From: Allobaculum stercoricanis DSM 13633
Lineage (GTDB): Bacteria > Bacillota_I > Bacilli_A > Erysipelotrichales > Erysipelotrichaceae
Direction of reading: 5' to 3'
DNA length: 64,000 bases
NCBI RefSeq assembly: GCF_000384195.1
Contig: NZ_KB913034.1
Location: 1,495,714-1,559,713 of the forward strand
Numbering within the stretch: position 1 is the stretch's first letter; the number at the start of each line of letters is the position of its first letter. Position numbers and translations under genes: made by a program. This document shows, one piece after another, positions 16,681 to 24,947 of the stretch. Under the pieces are notes generated by a model. The model saw only the letters and a program-made list of their open reading frames with translations. It was not told the DNA's origin and did no database searches.

Positions 16681-17568
16681 TTATTTATCGATATATTTAC
16701 GATCGATCAATTTCTTTAAGTATGCACCATACTGATTCTTTTTATAGATTTCGTATGCGGCATTCATATCGTCAATCGTGATCCATCCTTGACGGAAGGC
16801 AATTTCTTCAAGGCAAGCGATTTTGCGGTGCTGATGTTCTTCGACTGTTTTAACGAAGTTCGTCGCATCCACTAATGATTCATGCGTTCCAGTATCTAAC
16901 CAAGTAAATCCATCACCCAATACCGTTACATTTAATGTTCCATTTTCTAAATAAATACGGTTTAAGTCAGTGATCTCTAATTCCCCACGAGCAGATGGTT
17001 TTAAAGATTTTGCGTATTCTACGACTTTGTTGTCGTAGAAGTATAAACCAGTCACTGCATAGTTTGATTTTGGGTTTGCTGGTTTTTCTTCTAAAGATAC
17101 AGCTTTACCATTCGCATCGAATTCCACAACACCAAAACGTTCTGGATCTTCAACATAATAACCAAATACAGTTGCTCCCTGTTTGCGGTTTGCAGCTTCT
17201 ACTAAACGTTTAGCAAGTCCATGACCATGGAAAATGTTATCTCCTAAAATCATCGCTACAGAATCATTGCCAATAAAGTTTTCTTCATCTGCAAGTAAGA
17301 AGGCTTGTGCAAGTCCATCTGGAGAAGGTTGAACTTTATAAGAAAGTTCTAAACCGAACTGATGACCATCGCCAAGTAATTCTTCAAAACGAGGTGTATC
17401 TTCTGGAGTAGAAATAATCATGATCTCACGAATTCCAGCTTCCATTAAAATGGACATTGGATAGTAGATCATTGGTTTATCGAAAACAGGTAAAAGCTGT
17501 TTACTCGTCACTTTAGTGAGTGGATACAAACGGGTTCCGGATCCTCCGGCAAGGATAATTCCTTTCAT
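16681..17568 (-). CDS. rfbA: Glucose-1-phosphate thymidylyltransferase
   Basis: This 295-residue nucleotidyltransferase makes dTDP-glucose from Glc-1-P and dTTP, starting the rhamnose pathway. The N-terminal [11 protein letters not shown] signature (8-18), [23 protein letters not shown] and the C-terminal [11 protein letters not shown] are all present. An AAAGGAG site precedes the ATG. It is the first gene of the rfb operon, and a possible promoter lies at 17609-17637. Confidence 0.96.
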   Translation of the reverse strand: MKGIILAGGSGTRLYPLTKVTSKQLLPVFDKPMIYYPMSILMEAGIREIMIISTPEDTPRFEELLGDGHQFGLELSYKVQPSPDGLAQAFLLADEENFIGNDSVAMILGDNIFHGHGLAKRLVEAANRKQGATVFGYYVEDPERFGVVEFDANGKAVSLEEKPANPKSNYAVTGLYFYDNKVVEYAKSLKPSARGELEITDLNRIYLENGTLNVTVLGDGFTWLDTGTHESLVDATNFVKTVEEHQHRKIACLEEIAFRQGWITIDDMNAAYEIYKKNQYGAYLKKLIDRKYIDK

Positions 17569-17608
17569 ATTATTAGGTCTCCTTTATTATCTTCCTTATT
17601 TTATCGAC

Positions 17609-17637
17609 AAATCATGGTAAAAGAAACAAATTGTCAA
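17609..17637 (-). promoter_or_regulatory. Possible rfbA promoter
   Basis: The -35 TTGACA (17632-17637) and a weak -10 TGATTT (17609-17614) are separated by 17 bases on the minus strand, upstream of rfbA. Confidence 0.4.
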
Positions 17638-17771
17638 ATGCTTTAAGTCAACGCTGAGTTAGAGGATTAGATTTTGGCTATTTATGCAAAATGTACGAAT
17701 TTTCAACAAATTGAAACTTTTTCAGATACCGCTTTCTCATTTCGTTGACTTTTAATATCTTCATGTGATAA

Positions 17772-18545
17772 CTACACGTTATTTTGTCTTGCCGATCTTG
17801 TTTTAATTCTTTGATCTATTTGATGCATTGCCCGAATCATTTGCATGCGCCATTTAATTTGTTGGCCAAGTGATGCATGCTGCAAAGAAGAAGCATTATT
17901 TCCATGTCTTCGATAGCGCACGAGCTGTTGTTGGACAAACTCCACCTTGCCAAGCTTATACGCAATCAATCCTAAATATTGATCATGCATCGGTAAAGGT
18001 TGCACAAAAGGCAAAGCAAGATCAACCACTTCTTTTTTAAGAGCCATACAACATCCGATAAAGGAATTGCGCACGATATTCTTTACATAGCCTTCTTGCG
18101 AGTGATGAAAGGCAAAGAAAGAGGGCTCAATAGAATTCAAATTCGCATCGCAAATCAATGCATCATGAACGACAGCCATTAAGTTTGGATCGTTTTGAAA
18201 ACGTTCTTTGATCACTTCAAGTTTGTTGTCCAGCCATTGATCATCTTGGTCGCAAAGAAAGATGATCTCTTTACTCGCCTGCTTTAATCCATTCTCAAAG
18301 TTTTTAATAAGCCCTTGTTTCGGTCCTTCTAAAATCTTGATGTCTAAACTTGGATGTTCTTGTTGTATTGCTTGGCAAATCGATAACGTTTGGTCCGCTG
18401 AAGGATCTATTGAAATAATCAATTCATCTTGCTTGCCCATCTGCGCGACAATTGAATCGATTTGTTCTTGAATGTATTGTTCCCCTTGATAAGCCGCCAA
18501 GACAATCGAAGCAGATATAGGTGGATTTTGTTTTGAATTGGACAT
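17772..18545 (-). CDS. Family 2 glycosyltransferase (possible rhamnosyltransferase)
   Basis: This 257-residue GT-A protein starts with SASIVLAAYQGEQYIQEQIDSI. It has a nucleotide-binding ISIDPSADQT segment, the metal-binding CDQDDQW motif and MHDQYLGLIA, which matches the family's catalytic-base region. GAGG precedes the ATG. The C-terminal stretch is basic (IKWRMQMIRAMHQIDQRIK) and may contact the membrane. Its place beside the dTDP-rhamnose genes suggests transfer of rhamnose to a wall polysaccharide, as RgpB-like enzymes do. The sugar is inferred. Confidence 0.85.
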   Translation of the reverse strand: MSNSKQNPPISASIVLAAYQGEQYIQEQIDSIVAQMGKQDELIISIDPSADQTLSICQAIQQEHPSLDIKILEGPKQGLIKNFENGLKQASKEIIFLCDQDDQWLDNKLEVIKERFQNDPNLMAVVHDALICDANLNSIEPSFFAFHHSQEGYVKNIVRNSFIGCCMALKKEVVDLALPFVQPLPMHDQYLGLIAYKLGKVEFVQQQLVRYRRHGNNASSLQHASLGQQIKWRMQMIRAMHQIDQRIKTRSARQNNV

Positions 18546-18618
18546 ACAAATTTTCCTCTTTGACTTTTCGTTTTTAGATCGTGATCCCAGTTCGATCTAT
18601 CCTTCGAACCTGATTTTT

Positions 18619-19689
18619 TTATTGTTTATTTTCATCTTGTTGTTCTTGTTGATCCAAACTAGTTGGTCCTTCATGCACATCATGATGACAATGTGAACAA
18701 AACGTTTCCTGTTTTAAAACCAGCCTTTTACAATACGGACAAATCTTATACTCTCCCGTTTGCATTTTTTCTTCTATACCCTTCATTTTATACGTATAAA
18801 AAAGTTGCCAGACTAAAACGCCAATCATGAAAAGGTCATAGAGAATCCATATTTTCCCAAAACAAATCGGCATCAAAATGTTTAAAGCTATAACAGCAGG
18901 AACAAACCATAACGTTCTTCTAAATTTGCCTTTGTAGTTCATTCGATGATACAACAGTGCTTGATCTTTTCGCATAGATGCCTGTGGATCATCTTTTTCT
19001 TTTTCAATCACTAGTGGACAGATTTGGTGTAGTAAATTTGCGATTTCTTTTTGGCGTAATTCGTTGTCTGGTGATCCATCACTATGCAAAAAGAATGTTT
19101 CCCCATTTGAAAAGACAAACTGGATTTGTTCATGGCGAACAAAAGGCGGTTCGTGTAAATAATATATTTTTTCAATTCCGTGTCTAGGTATCATATATCC
19201 ATCGATCACAACCCAATTTTTGCTCATCAAAACATAGAAATCACGACTTAGACTTTTATGCTCAAAATTGACCTTCTCAAAATATTCCCCTTGTAACGCT
19301 GCTTTAAGTTCTTGTTTCGATTGAGTCTTGTTCAATACAACAGCGCAATGATAAGGCAAACAGATATATTTCCATAATGGATAGAGACTCGTTAGGGTGA
19401 TAATCCAAAAGATTGCTGTGAGCAACACATATGTTCTTCGCGAATCTCGAATCGTCAAAATCGTTCCACCAACCGCAATCCATAAACAAATGCCCCATAG
19501 TAGGACAAGACAGACTTTTTTTAACGGATAAAGTCGCAACCATTCAATTCTCGATAGACAGTTGATTTGTACGCCTTGACCTTGTTTACGAGCGCAATAA
19601 TTGGCGATCGATTGTGTCAGATACTTTCTCGTATAGATCGGCAAATTTACGATCAAAAACAAAGCAACAAAAACAAGAATAATCACCAT
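18619..19689 (-). CDS. Membrane protein with C-terminal zinc ribbon
   Basis: This 356-residue protein of unknown function has an N-terminal membrane helix, two more helices near residues 60-115, a soluble middle region, two helices near 265-310, and a C-terminal zinc ribbon CPYCKRL...FCSHCHHD (two CxxC pairs). The ATG at 19689 follows AAAGGAG by 11 bases. I do not recognise a family beyond the ribbon. It lies in line with the glycosyltransferases but could be independent of them. Confidence 0.65.
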   Translation of the reverse strand: MVIILVFVALFLIVNLPIYTRKYLTQSIANYCARKQGQGVQINCLSRIEWLRLYPLKKVCLVLLWGICLWIAVGGTILTIRDSRRTYVLLTAIFWIITLTSLYPLWKYICLPYHCAVVLNKTQSKQELKAALQGEYFEKVNFEHKSLSRDFYVLMSKNWVVIDGYMIPRHGIEKIYYLHEPPFVRHEQIQFVFSNGETFFLHSDGSPDNELRQKEIANLLHQICPLVIEKEKDDPQASMRKDQALLYHRMNYKGKFRRTLWFVPAVIALNILMPICFGKIWILYDLFMIGVLVWQLFYTYKMKGIEEKMQTGEYKICPYCKRLVLKQETFCSHCHHDVHEGPTSLDQQEQQDENKQ

Positions 19690-20071
19690 ATGTTCATCTA
19701 CTCCTTTCTTTATCACTGTCATCGAAAGACATGGCAATGTTTTTTGACCAGCATTTTATTGCTGTTATGATCATTCTATTCTTTTTTAATTCAAGCACTT
19801 CTTACATTATATTATGAAACATTCCACTTCTATTTATTCATTCAATACGGACAAGCATCTCTTTTTGAGAATTGGAAGACTTGCTCTTTGCAATATCAAT
19901 TCTCTCTATATAAAGAGATGGTGAAAATCCAGTTGAATTGGGATCGGTAAAGTGATTTCTGATATATAGTGGGAAATAACCAACTATTTCAAATTAAATA
20001 TTCGTGCATAGCATTTCATTCTTCGTGCAACCGGCATACAATATAATCATCAACAGAGAGGAGTTGATCAT
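19690..20071. other. Divergent intergenic region with toxin-antitoxin promoter
   Basis: No gene is seen. Near the right end the octamer TTCGTGCA occurs at 20001-20008 and 20022-20029, 21 bases apart (two helical turns). A TATAAT lies at 20042-20047, just before the antitoxin ribosome site. The repeats are candidate antitoxin-binding sites. Confidence 0.45.
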
Positions 20072-20350
20072 ATGGCTGGAAATACTACAAACATCAGTAT
20101 TCGCATGGATGCAGATTTGAAGGCGCAAGCAGACGTATTATTTGGTGAACTTGGTATGAACCTGACTACGGCATTTAACATCTTTGTACGCCAATCTCTT
20201 CGTGAAGGCGGTATCCCCTTTGAAATAAAGCTAGGACAACCAAACAAAGAAACTGTCTCCGCTATGCTAGAAGCAGAAAGGATTGCAAAAGATCCATCTG
20301 TAAAAGGTTATAATGATCTTGATGAGTTGTTTGCCGAACTGAAGAGATGA
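20072..20350 (+). CDS. dinJ: RelB/DinJ-family antitoxin
   Basis: This 92-residue protein opens with TNISIRMDADLKAQADVLFGELGMNLTTAFNIFVRQSLREGGIPFEI, the ribbon-helix-helix domain of DinJ/RelB antitoxins. The C-terminus, which binds the toxin, is acidic (GYNDLDELFAELKR). GAGAGGAG precedes the ATG. The stop overlaps the toxin start as ATGA. Autoregulation with the toxin is typical of the family. Confidence 0.93.
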   Translation: MAGNTTNISIRMDADLKAQADVLFGELGMNLTTAFNIFVRQSLREGGIPFEIKLGQPNKETVSAMLEAERIAKDPSVKGYNDLDELFAELKR

Positions 20351-20637
20351 AAAACACTAAATATACCGTAAAGTTCACGAATAGTTTTAAAAAAGACTAC
20401 AAAAGAGCCATAAAACGCGGTTTAAAGATCGAGTTACTAGAACAAATTGTAGCGTTGCTCGCAGCAGGAAAGCCTCTGCCATATCAAAACCATGACCATG
20501 ACCTCTGTGGCGATTGGGCAGGTTATCGAGAATGTCATATCCTATCCGACTGGTTACTTATCTATCGGTTAGAAGATGATGTTCTCGTTTTGACACTCAC
20601 CCGCACTGGCTCACACAGTGACTTATTTGGCAAATAA
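20347..20637 (+). CDS. yafQ: YafQ-family mRNA-interferase toxin
   Basis: This 96-residue RelE/ParE-superfamily toxin has YafQ hallmarks: FTNSFKKDYKRAIKRGLK at the N-terminus, NHDHDLCGDWAGYRECHI in the middle and LTRTGSHSDLFGK at the end, with the functional His of GSHSDLF. YafQ cleaves mRNA on the ribosome. It is coupled to the antitoxin by a 4-base overlap and looks intact. The pair is opposite in strand to the flanking polysaccharide genes, which suggests insertion. Confidence 0.93.
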   Translation: MKNTKYTVKFTNSFKKDYKRAIKRGLKIELLEQIVALLAAGKPLPYQNHDHDLCGDWAGYRECHILSDWLLIYRLEDDVLVLTLTRTGSHSDLFGK

Positions 20638-20710
20638 ATTGTCCGTTTCTGCATGATATAAATGATACATCCTTAAAAGACACAGTAAAATCTATAGCAT
20701 TGTCCTAATT

Positions 20711-20747
20711 GGGTTATAAATGGCTCACCATTTATAACCCATTTTTT
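20711..20747 (+). terminator. Terminator of the dinJ-yafQ operon
   Basis: A perfect 13-bp stem GGGTTATAAATGG / CCATTTATAACCC with a 4-base loop is followed by a T-run. Confidence 0.9.
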
Positions 20748-20913
20748 TGTTCAATCGATCTACAGAATCTATAGATTCACAAATTCGGATAGATTATAGA
20801 TTATCTAAGTTCATTGAATTTGAAATCGGCATATCTTCTTCGTTTGTTCTAGATTTTAATTCCTTCATCCTTTAAAAAAGTGCCATGAATCAACAAGATG
20901 TCTTTCAAATTGT

Positions 20914-21918
20914 TTAACGCCCAACAAAAGAAAACAAAGTCGTTTTCAAATCTAAGCCAAAGGTCAAAAACATGCCTTGTGGCCATGTCGTCAGCAGCAT
21001 CCAAGTTAGTGAAAATAAATTTTTATTTTCAATTGCGTTTGCTCGTTTGACATACAGATCTTTCACTTGTTGGGTTTGCGCTTTTTGTTGATCGGAGCCT
21101 TTTTGGTCCATGATATAGGCTAACGCTTGTTTTTGTTTTGCTTCTAGTTTTGCCGCTTTTAAACGATCGGCATAATCATGTCTTCTTGTCATGCCAAGCG
21201 TATTGTGTTCATGTTGGCGATAACCCATAAGAGGTTGATCCAAATAATATAAGCCGCCATTCACGGCACCAAGAATAGAAATTGCCCAATCATGCGGTAA
21301 AGACAGTATATCGTTATCTTCTTGATTCGCCATTTTTGCTTGTTGGTGGATTAAATCGAGATATTCTTGGGCGATCTCTTTTTTTAAAGCGATCGTACAG
21401 CCCGGCGCAAAGTTATAACGCAAAATATCTTGCACAAACATTTCATTGAGTTGGCCAGGATTAACCGAACGATGAATCAAGTTATGATTGGCGCGATTGT
21501 TCATCAATTCATCCTGGACCTGTTCTCCTTCTTTATCCACTAAATCAAACGAACAAGCGAGAACTTGAAGTTTTGAATCTTCCACAAATTGTTCTGTCAT
21601 CACTTTTGTTTTTTGGGGATACCAAAGATCATCATGATCGCAAAGGAAGATCAAATCACTACTCGAATGGAAAAGAGCGTCTTGGAACGTTTGAATAAAA
21701 CCTTGGTTTTGTTCATGCTGAAATATTTTCCAATTTTCTAATTGATGGTCGGCAATAAATCGATTTAATCGTTGAACTGTATCATTTGTGGACGCATCAT
21801 CGACAATAATCACTTCATCAAAAGGACGAAGTTGATTCACTAAAGTTTCGAGTTGTTGTTCTAAATAGGCATTGGAATTATAGGTTGTCAATGCACAACC
21901 AATCGTCATCGTATTCAT
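20914..21918 (-). CDS. Family 2 glycosyltransferase
   Basis: This 334-residue GT-A enzyme has CALTTYNSNAYLEQQLETL at the N-terminus, IIVDDASTNDT for nucleotide binding, FLCDHDDLWYPQK for metal binding and LPHDWAISILGAVNG near the catalytic base. GAGGAG lies 5 bases before the ATG. It is the same type as the enzyme at 17772-18545 but longer, with a C-terminal tail that may lie on the membrane. It probably adds a sugar to the wall polysaccharide. Specificity is unknown. Confidence 0.83.
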   Translation of the reverse strand: MNTMTIGCALTTYNSNAYLEQQLETLVNQLRPFDEVIIVDDASTNDTVQRLNRFIADHQLENWKIFQHEQNQGFIQTFQDALFHSSSDLIFLCDHDDLWYPQKTKVMTEQFVEDSKLQVLACSFDLVDKEGEQVQDELMNNRANHNLIHRSVNPGQLNEMFVQDILRYNFAPGCTIALKKEIAQEYLDLIHQQAKMANQEDNDILSLPHDWAISILGAVNGGLYYLDQPLMGYRQHEHNTLGMTRRHDYADRLKAAKLEAKQKQALAYIMDQKGSDQQKAQTQQVKDLYVKRANAIENKNLFSLTWMLLTTWPQGMFLTFGLDLKTTLFSFVGR

Positions 21919-21962
21919 AACTACTCCTCTCTTCTTCTGTTCATCTTTAAGGAAACAGCCGG

Positions 21963-23144
21963 CTATTTTTGCCGGCTGGAATAAATCGTTTCTAAACGAG
22001 AATAGAATGCTTGTAAAGACAGTTTTTCTTCAAATAATGTTCTAGCGTTCATGCGCATGCGTTCTTGGGTTTTAACATCTTGAACGAGATGAAGCACTTT
22101 AGTAATATCCGCTTCAATCTGATGACGATCTAAATTGATTCCACAATTTTGTTGTTCAATCCAAGTATGTAAATCGCCTTGTAATGTATTAAGAATGGGT
22201 AATCCAGCTTCTAGATAATCGATGGATTTCATCGATAACCCAATGCAGACACTCGATTTCATCATGTTCAATCCAAAATGGCATTGTCTAAAAATGTCTT
22301 GTTTTTGTTTAGCATCATAGACTAGTCCATGGTCAATGACATGAACAAATGGTTTTAAAGTATCCATCATTTCTTGTTTCTTCGCCCCATTGGCAATGAC
22401 ATGAAAATCAATTTTGATCTTTTGGGAGAGTTGTTCTAAAAACTCTTTCATGTAAGCCAAATCGATGATGTTATTGGCAGATCCCAAATAACAAAGGGAT
22501 AAAGTCGGCTTTTCTTGCGTTCTTAATTCTGGCTGTAGTGATACATCAACTTGTTCATCATTCCCTTTTCTTGACCAATATAAAACGTTTGAATCCAAAC
22601 CGATTTGTTTTTGCAAAACATCATGGAAAAGTTGGCATTCTACAAAAACATGATTTGCTCTTGATAAATGGTGATTTCTCAAGTTTTTCCAATACCAAGA
22701 AAAAGGCGTGTATTCGAATCCTGGGATTGGAAGAGATTCTGGCCAAAGATCGTTGATATCAAAAATCAGTTCTACTTGCGGATGATCTTTTTTATAGCGA
22801 TCCATCTGCTTTGCTAAACTATTGGCTGGCACGAGGCAATGAATTCGTTGTGGTTGGATTTGTTCCACCACTTGGCGCGCTAATTTCGCAAATTCAATAT
22901 GTCCATAAATACGTTGCCAAGATAGATTTTTCGAATAGCGGCGATGGTGCAAATACATGACACCGTCTTCTTTTTGTTCAATGATCTTTTTATGGCTATG
23001 CGAAAAATCAGGGGTCAAAATTAATGTCGATTCTCCATGTTGGGCATAGAAATCGGCAAGGATATGACCTCTGGCTAAATAAGTATCCGATATACAAATG
23101 ATGACTGTATGGATATTTTGATTCAAATTACTCATTGCTTGCAT
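21963..23144 (-). CDS. GT-B glycosyltransferase (group 1-like)
   Basis: This 393-residue protein has a Rossmann-type N-terminal half (VIICISDTYLARGHILADFYAQHGE, then VELIFDINDLWPES) and a C-terminal half with LSLCYLGSANNIID, a loop IGLSMKSIDYLEAGLPILNT that fits the nucleotide-sugar-binding E-x-x-A-x-G region, and a terminal helix EEKLSLQAFYSRLETIY. This is a GT4-like GT-B layout. GAGG lies 7 bases before ATG 23144. It sits 45 bases upstream of the GT2 gene in one operon. Donor and acceptor are unknown. Confidence 0.8.
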   Translation of the reverse strand: MQAMSNLNQNIHTVIICISDTYLARGHILADFYAQHGESTLILTPDFSHSHKKIIEQKEDGVMYLHHRRYSKNLSWQRIYGHIEFAKLARQVVEQIQPQRIHCLVPANSLAKQMDRYKKDHPQVELIFDINDLWPESLPIPGFEYTPFSWYWKNLRNHHLSRANHVFVECQLFHDVLQKQIGLDSNVLYWSRKGNDEQVDVSLQPELRTQEKPTLSLCYLGSANNIIDLAYMKEFLEQLSQKIKIDFHVIANGAKKQEMMDTLKPFVHVIDHGLVYDAKQKQDIFRQCHFGLNMMKSSVCIGLSMKSIDYLEAGLPILNTLQGDLHTWIEQQNCGINLDRHQIEADITKVLHLVQDVKTQERMRMNARTLFEEKLSLQAFYSRLETIYSSRQK

Positions 23145-23147
23145 AGA

Positions 23148-23258
23148 CTAACCTCGCAGTTGTAAATAAAATAGGCAGCCAACAAACAAGCTGATAAAGA
23201 TGAAAAATAAAATCCAACAAAAGTATTTGAGTTTTTTTGAAAGAGTTAGTTTGTTCAT
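23148..23258 (-). CDS. Possible 36-residue single-pass membrane peptide
   Basis: The frame MNKLTLSKKLKYF then a hydrophobic stretch WILFFIFISLFVGCLFYL ends QLRG. It has a basic N-terminus and one membrane span, and its stop lies just before the ribosome site of the GT-B gene. No good ribosome site precedes it, so its expression is doubtful. It could also be the relic of a longer membrane protein. Confidence 0.3.
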   Translation of the reverse strand: MNKLTLSKKLKYFCWILFFIFISLFVGCLFYLQLRG

Positions 23259-23473
23259 AGCTACATTATTATAAAGCGCAATTGTTTGTTTTGCCATGTT
23301 TGTACGCCTAATCGCCAAACTGAACCGCCCATTTTAAAGAAATCATTGGTGATGATCGATTGAACAAACCGTTTTCATGCTGCTCTTACTTGTTTTTTCT
23401 TCTTTTTATTCATCGCTTCTTCTCTTTTATACATTCTCTTTTCTAATTGTTGGTTCAGCGATTTTGTCAAAAT

Positions 23474-23506
23474 AAAACCCATCCTGCTAAATATGAGGAT
23501 GGGTTT
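23474..23506 (-). terminator. Terminator of the C39-like gene
   Basis: AAACCCATCCT and AGGATGGGTTT form the stem. On the minus strand it is followed by TTTTATTTTG. Confidence 0.8.
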
Positions 23507-23540
23507 ATACTTCAGATTTTCAAACGTGAAATGAGCTTTT

Positions 23541-24590
23541 CTATTTCCAATACGCCCAAGCATAGGCACATTCGGCAAGAACAGCATCATAGTCCCATAA
23601 CGTATTGGTTCTCGCAATATTGTTTGGATCACGGATGACAAGTTTTCCATCCTGATCGGCATAAGCGACAATAAAGTGTCCAACTGATGTAAATGTTCCC
23701 GGGACCATATTTAAAAGCACGACATTTCCCTCTGCAATGCATTGGGAAATTGTTTCTTTATTGACTTCAACACGAGCACCATTAATGCCATATTGAGCTC
23801 CAACATCGTCTAATAAAGCATGACTTGTTCCGACGCCATCTACATAATAGCCATTATCTTCAGAAAACTTTTTGATCACGTAAGGTGTAATCGTTGGATC
23901 TTGATTTAAATAAGAAAATGCCATAGACAGACAAGTCGGCGCGCATCCCGCATAGTACATTGTGGATGTTCCATATGGAAGATAACCCCAATCCAAGGAC
24001 CATTGATAAACTTCTGGAACTGTATCAAGAGATTGAGATAATTGTTCTGGTGGCGTTTGATGAGAAACGCGATAAGGATAAGATTTCACGAACTCAAAAC
24101 GTTCCGTGTTATTTAAATAGAACGCTAGAATATCATCATCATATTCATCGAGATTCATCAAGAAATATTCAGCTTGATTCGCCAATTGATTATTATCCGC
24201 ATGCGTAATCTTGCCATTTTCCGCTTCGGTATAAGCTTGCAATGCCATTTCTTTTAAAGGAGTCAGTGTTTCACTCGTAACATTTCCATAAGGCATCATT
24301 GATTTTAAATAGTTATAGTGATCTTCAAGCTCCAATTCAGCCTGAATACTTTCACTAATTGAAATACTTTCTTGTCTTAAACGTTCTTCTTCTCGTTTTG
24401 GTTCTAAAATAAAACGATTGACTAATGCGTATCCTCCACCTAAAACTGCAAGGACAAATAAAACACCCGCAAGAATGACAATCATCAAACGTCTTCTACG
24501 AATTTTTTGTCTGCGTTTTTCTCTCGCTCGTATTTCTTTTTGCGTCAAAGGTCTTTGTGGAGGTCTAGATTGTTGAGGTTGATTCGCCAT
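23541..24590 (-). CDS. Membrane-anchored C39-like (papain-fold) cysteine peptidase
   Basis: This 349-residue protein has a basic cytoplasmic N-terminus (residues 1-35), one membrane helix (36-60), a helical stalk, and a C-terminal Peptidase_C39_2 domain. Catalytic candidates are Gln196 (YQWSLDWGYLPYG), Cys216 (AGCAPTCLSMAF), His305 (VGHFIVAY) and Asp321 (VIRDPNN). GGAAG precedes the ATG. The domain would face outside. The substrate is unknown; related proteins are poorly characterised envelope proteins. A paralogue with the same layout but without the catalytic residues is at 35143-36453. Confidence 0.82.
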   Translation of the reverse strand: MANQPQQSRPPQRPLTQKEIRAREKRRQKIRRRRLMIVILAGVLFVLAVLGGGYALVNRFILEPKREEERLRQESISISESIQAELELEDHYNYLKSMMPYGNVTSETLTPLKEMALQAYTEAENGKITHADNNQLANQAEYFLMNLDEYDDDILAFYLNNTERFEFVKSYPYRVSHQTPPEQLSQSLDTVPEVYQWSLDWGYLPYGTSTMYYAGCAPTCLSMAFSYLNQDPTITPYVIKKFSEDNGYYVDGVGTSHALLDDVGAQYGINGARVEVNKETISQCIAEGNVVLLNMVPGTFTSVGHFIVAYADQDGKLVIRDPNNIARTNTLWDYDAVLAECAYAWAYWK

Positions 24591-24879
24591 TAGATCTTCC
24601 TTTCTTGAATTCTATATAGTTTTAAACAAAACTATTTGTTCATCTTCAACTTGTTTCATTCAACTTCTTTTTCATTCTTTTCGCAGATCGATCATTTTGA
24701 ATAACGATCCTGCATATTTGAATCTAGTCTGATCTAAATCCGTCACTTCAATTCAAAACTTCTTATCCATGATAATCGATTGAAGATCAATTTTAAAATT
24801 TCTTACGAAATTGATCGTTGAAGGATCGTTAAAACAATCAAATCACTATAGTAAACCTTTCCGCTTTTCGCTCAATCAA
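24591..24879. other. Intergenic region, nothing recognised
   Basis: AT-rich DNA separates the C39-like gene from the terminator of the DUF5648-repeat gene. No coding frame or clear structure is seen. It should hold the promoter of the C39-like gene. Confidence 0.4.
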
Positions 24880-24924
24880 AAAAAGAGAGAGATCATCTTC
24901 TTTATCCATGATCTCTCTTTTTGT
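24880..24924 (-). terminator. Terminator of the DUF5648-repeat gene
   Basis: AAAAAGAGAGAGATCAT and ATGATCTCTCTTTTT form the stem, with T-tract on the minus strand. Confidence 0.85.
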
Positions 24925-24947
24925 TAAAAATTATTTAAAAGAACTTT

